A DNA stretch of 64,000 bases from Pieris napi (lineage: Eukaryota; Arthropoda; Insecta; Lepidoptera; Pieridae). A program made the position numbers and the translations under genes. The stretch spans positions 8,846,501 through 8,910,500 of the forward strand of contig NC_062238.1 of assembly GCF_905475465.1 (NCBI RefSeq), written 5' to 3'. A model generated the notes under the pieces. That model did no database searches and was not told where the DNA came from. It worked only from the letters and a program-made list of their open reading frames with translations. This document shows, in pieces, positions 56,981 through 64,000 of this stretch (its first letter is position 1; each line of letters begins with the position of its first letter).

Positions 56981-57654
56981 GCTTGCTTTTATTTAAACAG
57001 GGGTCGCTCCCCTGTGGCCCTCTTAAAGACCCATGTACCACAGCCGAGAGCCCAAGCTGTAGCGAGTCCTCGCCGTCACTCCGGAGGGATCCGGGGACGC
57101 GTTTTTTGGCGCTAGGCATTGACCTGCCCGCCAACGACCTCAATTCCTCATAAAGAGGGGATTAGGTGTCCGACGCCACGCTCATCAGCGCCGAACGTTA
57201 GGGGATTTTTGTATCAAGGTTTCCTTCCTCTTATTGCCCAATAAGGCCTCTCCTCCAATCGTGCGTCGAGCGTCCTCCACCATACGCTGACCATATCACC
57301 AAAGAATGCTGTTTTGCCCCCCAGAAAACAGAACATACATACATCTACACAGCATCTCGCATGTTTCTTGAGAAAGAAAGAGTCGAGAGCAGCCAAGGCC
57401 CAGGTCAAAGCAAAGGTCCCTCAGCCTCACCTTTGAGATCAGGTGATCTCTCCAGCTTGCCAGGGACTAGCGGACTCATCTCCGCTGGGCGCTGATGCCC
57501 TCTCCAGAGACTGGCCTCCAAGATGAGGCCAGCCTGTATAAACTCCTTATTTGCTTCCCCTTTACGACGGCATTGCTGCGGTCGCTCCAGGTACTGGGCC
57601 CCCCCGGCACGACAAGCCTAGGAGCCGTGGGTAAATCCATCCGCGGAGGGGGGG
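56981..57654 (-). promoter_or_regulatory. 5' UTR and presumed internal promoter of the TRAS-like element
   Basis: 674 bp of GC-rich sequence without an ORF that looks coding. It starts with seven C on the minus strand, right after the TTAGGTT target. Non-LTR elements of this kind carry their promoter here, but I see no specific motif. A small ORF (57,214-57,408) is probably chance. Confidence 0.5.
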
Positions 57655-58006
57655 AACCTAACCTAACCTAACCTAACCTAACCTAACCTAACCTAACCTA
57701 ACCTAACCAATCTAAATAATATTTGTTTTTTTGGACAGCGCCGACCTAAATAATAATTGTTTATTCAAGCCTCGGCAACTCGGCGTCTTGGTCGCCTTCG
57801 GCCTCCAAAAATTCATATACTAACCTAACCTAACCAATCTAAATAATATTTGTTTTTTTGGACTGCGCCGACCTAAATAATAATTGTTTATTCAAGCCTC
57901 GGCAACTCGGCGTCTTGGTCGCCTTCGACGACCAAATATTCATATACTAACCTAACCTAACCTAACCTAACCTAACCTAACCTAACCTAACCTAACCTAA
58001 CCAATC
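57655..58006. repeat. 127-bp CCTAA-containing satellite, sixth block
   Basis: Two complete monomers between CCTAA runs of about ten units each; the left run starts at the 5' border of the TRAS-like element. The last six bases before element 4 read ccaatc, as at the start of a normal monomer. Confidence 0.93.
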
Positions 58007-58199
58007 ACAGATTGGCGGCCATTTTGACCGCCATCTTGGATATTTTAAAAACTACATAACTCGGAAAATACTTAACCGATTTTAACAAGCGACGTATCAA
58101 ATAAAAGGGCACAGAGAGCCCAATCGATCTGGGATATAGAGACGGCTCTACATAGAGTCGAAAAAATAATTTTGTAAAAACCGACTCAGAACTAGCATA

Positions 58200-58720
58200 A
58201 GTTGACGGCTGCCACCCTATTGGGGACAGACCCTAGGTTAAGTTAAGAAATTTGACAACGTGACGGCTGCCACCCTATTGGGACAGACCTTAATTTTAAG
58301 CTAAATAATAATAATTGTAAAAACTCCAAAAGTGCATTGTATTATTGACTTATATTTATTGAATAATTTAAACTATTGACATAACTTCCCCCTATTGGGA
58401 ATTGTTTTTATATACTGTCAGTTGTAAAAAGTGACGACTATCACCCTTTTGGGGATAGACCCACTGACTTAATTATTATAAACTATTACATAAGAACAAC
58501 CACCCTATTGGTGGCCTTATTAGTTTAAGTTCTAGTTTAAGATTACACCAGACAAACGCACTATTGGCGGTCGTTTAGATACTGTAATAGAATTGTTACT
58601 GTAAAATAAAACGGACGTGAAGCCTTATTGGGCCACAAAATAAAACAAGACAACTATTATTACAAATTGTTTAAATATTACTGTATATAAGACAGCCGCC
58701 CTATAGGCGACCTTATTAGT
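58200..58720 (+). other. Array of stem-loops in the 5' leader of element 3
   Basis: Eight short inverted repeats share a loop like CTATTGG but have different stems. Examples: ccacc-ctatt-ggtgg (58,498-58,512), ttccc-cctatt-gggaa (58,386-58,401), ctat..ccc-tttt-ggg..atag (58,438-58,458), gccgcc-ctata-ggcgac (near 58,695-58,711), aaacg...cgttt (near 58,554-58,576), gtgaagcc-ttattg-ggccac (58,617-58,636) and two gctgccaccctattggg units (58,209 and 58,266). Pairing is kept while sequence changes, which suggests RNA structure. Confidence 0.6.
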
Positions 58721-58834
58721 TTATAAGTAAAAAAAAAAAAAAAATCTACATCTATCTGGAAACTAAAATAATAGCCTACCTAAATATATCACTTACCTGA
58801 AACTCACCTCAAATCCAAAATCCCCCAAATAAAA

Positions 58835-60289
58835 ATGTTCGCATTAAGAACACCCACAAAACCTCGCACCTCCACGACACCAGACATAAATCTGGAGAAG
58901 ACTTCTACTGTAGCGAGCGGAACACAAGTACCAAGAGAAAGCAAAGTTAGGAAGAGCATAGACCAGTGGGAGGGGACAACTGCAGAAGAGGAAGAAAGAG
59001 GGAAAGGTAAAGAATGTAAAGAGTATAAGAGTCGCACCACGGAAGCATTGGCGCAAAGACAGAGCGTAAGCAAACATTTGAGTATGTCAAGAAATATAAA
59101 GGGAGAAATAAAAACAGCGATCACGGAGGCAGTCAAAAAATTATATGAACTTGTAAAGGAAACTGAAGCTGAACTCAAAAGAGAGGAATTACCAATAAAC
59201 AAAACCTATAACATAGACGGTAACGGAAACACGAGAAGCACGCCGCAAATCGATACAGAAAAATTAGAAGAACAAATAAAACGGCTGGAAAAGGAAAACG
59301 ACAGGATGGAAGAAACCAGCAAACAACTAAAAGAGGATATAAAAGCTCTTAATACACAACAAGGAAACAGTATAGTAGAAGAAATGAAAATGGAACTAAG
59401 AGAATACAGACGCGAGGAAGAGGAAAGAGAAAAAAGGATAGAAGGAAAGATTTTGACGTACGCAGAAGCGGCAGCAATTAAGCAAAGAAACACTGAAACG
59501 AATGAAGATGAAACGAACAAAACCCTGAACAAACGAGGGCAAATGCACTCGATTATAATAAAGTCCGCAGGCACAGAAACGAGCGAAAAATTATTAGAAC
59601 GCATCCGGAACACGGTAGACGCCAAAAACACCGGACTCAATGTAGACAAAATTAGAAAAGTAAAAGATCAAAAAATAGTTATAGGATGTACCACCACGGA
59701 GCGACTTGATAAAATCACAGACCGCTTAAAGACCGACTCATCCTACATAGTGGAAACTGCAGTCACCAAAGACCCACTGGTCGTCCTCAGAGACGTAATA
59801 AAATCCCACACTGATGAGGAAGTGGTGACTGCACTGAAAATCCAAAATCAGAACGTGTTCAAAGACCTGCGGGAGGAAGAGATAAGAGTGGCGGTAAAAT
59901 ACCGAAGACGAGCCAGAAATCCGCATACCGAGAATATAATCCTACAGGTCTCTCCGCGCGTGTGGAAAAAGCTCACAGAAGCAAGGAAGGCACACATAGA
60001 CCTGCAGCGAGTATCGGTGCAAGATCAATCACCACTTATACAGTGTTCGAGGTGTCTGGGTTACGGCCACGGGCGGAAATACTGTAAAGAAGCTGACCCA
60101 ACCTGCTCACACTGTGGAGGATCGCACCTGAAAGCTGACTGCCCAAACCACCAAGCGGAAGTACCACCGGTGTGCGTGAACTGTCGAAAGGCAAACACTG
60201 GCCCAGATGCGCACAACGCCTTCAATATCGAGTGCCCAGTGCGGAAAAGATGGGACATACTAGCTCGCAGCCCAGTAGCTTATTGCTAA
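58835..60289 (+). CDS. ORF1 (gag) of element 3
   Basis: 484 aa, starting MFALRTPTKPRTST. The N-terminal third is charged. A coiled coil covers roughly residues 145-215 (EEQIKRLEKENDRMEE). Then comes a conserved region with KYRRRARNP and a run of three zinc knuckles: CSRCLGYGHGRKYC (about residue 403), CSHCGGSHLKADC (about 424) and CVNC...H...C (about 447). It ends AYC-stop, the same ending as the gag of element 1. The frame is intact. Confidence 0.87.
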   Translation: MFALRTPTKPRTSTTPDINLEKTSTVASGTQVPRESKVRKSIDQWEGTTAEEEERGKGKECKEYKSRTTEALAQRQSVSKHLSMSRNIKGEIKTAITEAVKKLYELVKETEAELKREELPINKTYNIDGNGNTRSTPQIDTEKLEEQIKRLEKENDRMEETSKQLKEDIKALNTQQGNSIVEEMKMELREYRREEEEREKRIEGKILTYAEAAAIKQRNTETNEDETNKTLNKRGQMHSIIIKSAGTETSEKLLERIRNTVDAKNTGLNVDKIRKVKDQKIVIGCTTTERLDKITDRLKTDSSYIVETAVTKDPLVVLRDVIKSHTDEEVVTALKIQNQNVFKDLREEEIRVAVKYRRRARNPHTENIILQVSPRVWKKLTEARKAHIDLQRVSVQDQSPLIQCSRCLGYGHGRKYCKEADPTCSHCGGSHLKADCPNHQAEVPPVCVNCRKANTGPDAHNAFNIECPVRKRWDILARSPVAYC

Positions 60290-60290
60290 C

Positions 60291-63200
60291 GCCAGAGTTG
60301 AGCAAAAATCTATCAGGGTGATACAGGCAAACCTGCAAAGAGCTAAAATCACCACTGAAGAACTCATCCTGGAAGCACAAAAGCGTCGCGTAGCGATAGC
60401 CCTAATCCAGGAACCATATGTCGGGTCGAAGGGCAGAATGAAAGAGTACAGGGGAACCAGTGTGTACCAAAATGTAGATACTATGGGAGGCCACAACAAA
60501 GCGGCTATTGTTGTGCTCGATGATACTATCGAGGTACTGCAATACCCCGAAATCACAACTAAAAACGTGGTACCCATCGGTCTTAAAACAGCCAGAGGCG
60601 TGGTACACCTGGTTTCCTTCTACATCGAGCCAAAACCCAAGCCCATAAGACCGTTCCTGGATGAGATAGAGAGGGCTATCCAAACACTCCGCCAGAAGAT
60701 TCTGATAGGAGGAGACACCAACGCAAGAAGCCCATGGTGGGGCAGCAATACCACGAACGACAGAGGCGAGGAGGTCGAAGCGACTCTCGACGGTGCAAGT
60801 ATGGAGATCGTAAACCAGGGCGGGGAATACACATTTGACACTATCAGAGGAAACACAAGATACACGAGTTGTGTTGACATCACTGCCGTCACTCATGATC
60901 TTCTCGGACTTATCGAAAAGTGGAGGGTCGATCATGACGTGACAGGCTCTGACCACAACGCTCTTACATTTACCATCAAATAAGAACTAACACAAAAAGT
61001 AAGCGTTGACAGCACAACCAGGGTTTACAACGTGAGAAGGGCGAACTGGACCCATTTTCATGAGAAAATTAGCCAGTTGCTCTCCGAACGCAATCTCTCA
61101 ATAGAACACATAAACAGTATACACTCAACACAAGATTTGGAAAACACACTCACACACTACACAAACATCATCACAGAGGCATGTAACACACATATACCAA
61201 AAATTAAAAAACGCAAAATACTCACCTCCCCCCCCTGGTGGTCCGAAACGCTCTATCAGATGAAGAAAGATGTCGCCAGGAAAAAGAGGAGAATTCGATG
61301 CGCAGCCCCAGCTCGCCGTACCGTGGTCGTTGAGGAGTACCTAAACGCGAAACAGAACTACAAGGAAGAAATTGAGAAAGCAATGACAGACAGCTGGAAA
61401 TCCTTTTGCAGCAAGCAAGACCGAGAGAGCCTTTGGGATGGCATATACAGAGTGATAAAAAGAACCAACCAAAGGAAGAAGGACGAGATGCTGAAAAAAG
61501 ACGGAAGGGTTCTGACGCCTGAAGAGTCGGCACAGTATCTGGCGGAGACCCTCTTCCCAGAGGACACGGCAATGGGAGAAAGCGGGGAACAATCAGAGAT
61601 AAGGAGCAGAGCCGAAAGGTTAAACGGTACAGTTGATGATAATGATAACTATGATCCGCCGTTTACCTACACGGAACTCACTGAAAGCGTTGCCAGCTTC
61701 AACCCGAAAAAGGCACCCGGGGAGGATGGGTTCACGGCAGATATATGCGAACGAGCAATTTCGGCAAACCCCTCCATCTACCTAGCGCTAGCAAATAAAT
61801 GCCTAAAACTCGGACACTTCCCTGTCCAATGGAAAAAGGCCACGGTTATCATATTACGGAAACCGGACAGGGAAGCGTACGACCAACCAAAGGCATACCG
61901 CCCAATTGGACTGCTGTCTGTATTGGGGAAGATAATGGAAAAGATGATCGTCAAAAGGCTGAACTGGCATTTAATACCAAGAATGTCGGAGAGGCAATAC
62001 GGCTTCGTCCCACAAAAGGGCACGGAGGACGCGCTGTACACTCTGACAAAGCATATTAGGGAAGGTCTGAGGGCAAAAAGGGTGGTGACGGTAGTGTCTC
62101 TCGATATCGAGGGGGCTTTCGACATCGCTTGGTGGCCGGCAATTAAAACTAGACTAGCCGAAGAGGACTGCCCCCTCGGTGTCGGGAGGATTATCGATAG
62201 CTACCTTAGGGACAGGAAGATCAGAGTTATATATGGAGGTACAGCCTGGGAAAAAACCACAAGCAAAGGGTGTGTTCAAGGTTCCATCAGCGGACCGACA
62301 TTTTGGAATTTACTGGTGGACCCCCTGCTAAAAGAGCTAGAACATCAAAATGTATACGTACAAGCCTTCGCTGACGACATTGTGTTGGTCTTCACAAATG
62401 AAACCGCGCTGGAAACGGAAAAAAGTGCCAACCAAGCACTAACACATGTCCAAAGGTGGGGACAGTGCAACAAACTAAAGTTCGCACCACACAAAACAAA
62501 GTCCATGGTGATAACTAATCGGACTAAATACGATGTCCCGAGACTCACCATGGCTGGTGTGGACATCGAAACTTTTAAAAGCATAAAGATACTGGGACTT
62601 ATCATAGACAATAAATTAACCTTTAATGATCATACGGCAGCGGTAGCCAAAAAGGCGATAAACTTGTACAAACAAATAGCTAAAGCAGCGAAAGTAAGCT
62701 GGGGTCTAAATCCAGAAATAATCCGCACAATATATACAGCGGTAGTAGAGCCAATAATCCTTTATGCAGCCAGCGCCTGGTCTCCATCAGTAAGCAAGCT
62801 GTACATAAGAAAAAGGCTGGACACGATCCAACGAGGTTTTGCAGCAAAAATCTGTAAAGCACACAGAACCACTTCGCTTAACTCAGTGAGGGCACTCGCC
62901 GGACTGCTGCCCCTTGACCTGAGAGTGGAAGAGGAGGCAGCACTGTTCAAAATTAAAAAAGGACACGAAAATCTGGAAGCGCTGAAGGACGCGGAGTTAG
63001 AGGTTAAAACACCCTACCGAAACACTCCGCACCCAGCAAAAATCCCAAAAGTTAGCTACCGGGTGTTAGCAGATGAAGAAGTCATAACGAACGAAAACGA
63101 AATTCATATTTACACAGACGGCAGCAAAACAAGCGAGGGCGTGGGTGCAGCGGTGACATTCTGGAGAAACAATCGTGAGATCCTGAAACATAAAATAACC

Positions 63201-63959
63201 CTGGCCGGCTTTTGCAGTGTTTACCAAGCCGAATTATTGGCCTTGAAAAAAGCAGTGCACTTGGCGGTGCGACGAAAGGAGGTCGGCTTTAATATATTTA
63301 GTGATGCAAGGTCAGCGCTTGACGCTATAACAAGTAGCCGCTCTCTCAGTCCCCTCGTCACCGATATTCGTGAAGTGCTCGGAAAACACCCGGAAAAGGA
63401 AATAAAACTTTTCTGGGTGAAAGCCCACGCAGGTAGGGAGGGAAATGAGAGAGCGGACGAGCTAGCCAAAGAAGCAACAAAAAACCACAAAAACAAGCCG
63501 ACCTACGATCGCTGCCCGCTGTCGCACCTAAAGCGCCTCATAAGAGCGGAAACGCTGCAAAAGTGGGCCACAAGGTACAAAAACGAACAAACAGGGAAAA
63601 TAACAAAAATGTTCTTCCCGGATGCAATCGCTGCATACAAAATAATCAGAAATATAACATTTAACAGTACACTGTCTCAGATACTCACAGGACACGGGGG
63701 ATTTTCTGCCTACTTATATAGGTTTAAATTAAAAGAAAGCCCGACGTGCATATGTGGATACGCAGAGGAAGACGTTCCACACATCCTATTCGACTGTCCC
63801 GTCCACCTCTACGAAAGAATGAAACTTGAAAACCAGATAGATGTAGACAAAATAGGCAAATGTAATATAGCATCGGAATTAGCGAAAAAAGATAATAGAA
63901 AAACGATACTTCAATATTGTATAGAAATAGGAACCTTAGTAAATAATAGAAATAAGTAA
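60291..63959 (+). pseudogene. ORF2 (pol) of element 3, open except for one in-frame stop
   Basis: About 1,223 codons in the +1 frame relative to gag. Endonuclease: QANLQRAK, QEPYVGSKG, GGDTNARSPWWG and GSDHNALTF. A TAA at 60,981-60,983 follows FTIK and splits it from the rest, which continues in the same frame (16 codons to 61,032). Reverse transcriptase: YRPIGLLSVLGK, SLDIEGAFDIAWW, GCVQGSISGP and FADD (62,367-62,378). RNase H: IYTDGSKTSEG, YQAELLALK, FSDARSALDAI and GREGNERADELA. The C-terminal zinc-like motif reads CICG...HILFDC. With the stop, this copy should not make full pol. All other motifs are kept, so the mutation is recent. No ATG is near the gag stop; a GTG is at 60,318. Confidence 0.85.
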
Positions 63960-64000
63960 AAATTGCAAAATATGTATTGTAAAAAATGTAATCAAAATTT

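Larger units (their letters stand above)
51437..57654 (-). mobile_element. Full-length TRAS-like R1-clade non-LTR retrotransposon
   Basis: It spans a 20-T run (the poly(A) tail, 51,437-51,456) to 57,654. On the minus strand the 5' border is ...TTAGGTT|CCCCCCC and the 3' border is poly(A)|GGTTAGG. This agrees with a cut between T and A of TTAGG and between C and T of CCTAA, the published specificity of the TRAS1 endonuclease. It has a 5' UTR of 674 bp (56,981-57,654), overlapping ORF1 and ORF2, and a 3' UTR of about 270 bp. Both ORFs are open and catalytic motifs are present, so the copy may be recent and competent. TRAS versus another telomere-targeted R1 lineage needs a tree. Confidence 0.88.
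58007..64000 (+). mobile_element. RNase H-bearing non-LTR retrotransposon 3 (LOA-like), runs off the window
   Basis: It starts near acagattggcggccattttg directly after ccaatc. It has a 5' leader of about 830 bp with repeated stem-loops, an intact gag ORF, a pol ORF with one in-frame stop, and the start of the 3' UTR (63,960 on). Proteins are related to elements 1 and 2 but not the same, and it alone has its 5' end. The exact 5' border depends on whether ccaatc is target or element. Confidence 0.82.

Overview
The window looks like nuclear DNA of an insect, most likely a butterfly or moth. The evidence is short exons with GT/AG introns in AT-rich DNA, long tracts of the insect telomere repeat (CCTAA/TTAGG), an R1-clade retrotransposon inserted at the TRAS-type telomere-repeat site, a SINE in the intron of each gene that matches the Metulj-type SINE of butterflies from memory, Daphne-like LINE and Helitron-like ends, and Jockey relics. 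No species is claimed.

Region 1 (about 1-36,285) is a tandem array of four large duplicated units, all with genes on the minus strand. Each unit carries a five-exon gene for a small secreted chymotrypsin-fold protein: gene A 1,047-4,575, B 9,978-17,460, D 21,372-26,871, G 30,889-35,415. All splice phases close exactly and give proteins of 251, 241, 250 and 241 residues. All three catalytic positions are replaced (His to Gln, Asp to Phe or Ser, Ser to Ile), so this is a family of catalytically dead serine protease homologs. Units 3 and 4 also hold an extra exon 4-exon 5 pair downstream of the complete gene (C 19,471-20,215; F 29,121-29,895). These are either broken copies or alternative 3' terminal exons. 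Introns and spacers hold a decayed Jockey LINE, a Daphne-like LINE tail, SINEs, MITEs, Helitron-like ends, a 1.95-kb DNA transposon in gene D, a 246-bp foldback element in gene G, and an inverted repeat with arms of about 0.84 kb at 5.3-8.1 kb.

Region 2 (36,286-64,000) begins abruptly. It is a satellite of about 127 bp whose monomer contains two or more CCTAA units plus a GC-rich core with a perfect hairpin. Retroelements interrupt it. There are two 3'-end fragments of one R1-clade LINE, one fused to a tandem dimer of a tRNA-derived SINE. There is a complete R1-clade element of TRAS type on the minus strand (51,437-57,654) with both ORFs open. Three plus-strand non-LTR elements encode an endonuclease, a reverse transcriptase with FADD and an RNase H domain (LOA-like). 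The first (40,801-45,482) is 5'-truncated with an open pol ORF. The second (47,692-49,354) is heavily truncated and frameshifted. The third (from about 58,007 to the window end) has a structured 5' leader and an intact gag ORF, but one in-frame stop in pol.

The most interesting points are: two different kinds of non-LTR elements occupying CCTAA tracts in opposite orientations; a set of leader stem-loops that keep pairing while their stem sequence changes; a SINE dimer joined to a telomere-repeat LINE tail; and the dead-protease array with spare terminal exons and a mosaic fourth exon. No function is known to me for the protease homologs or for the satellite.
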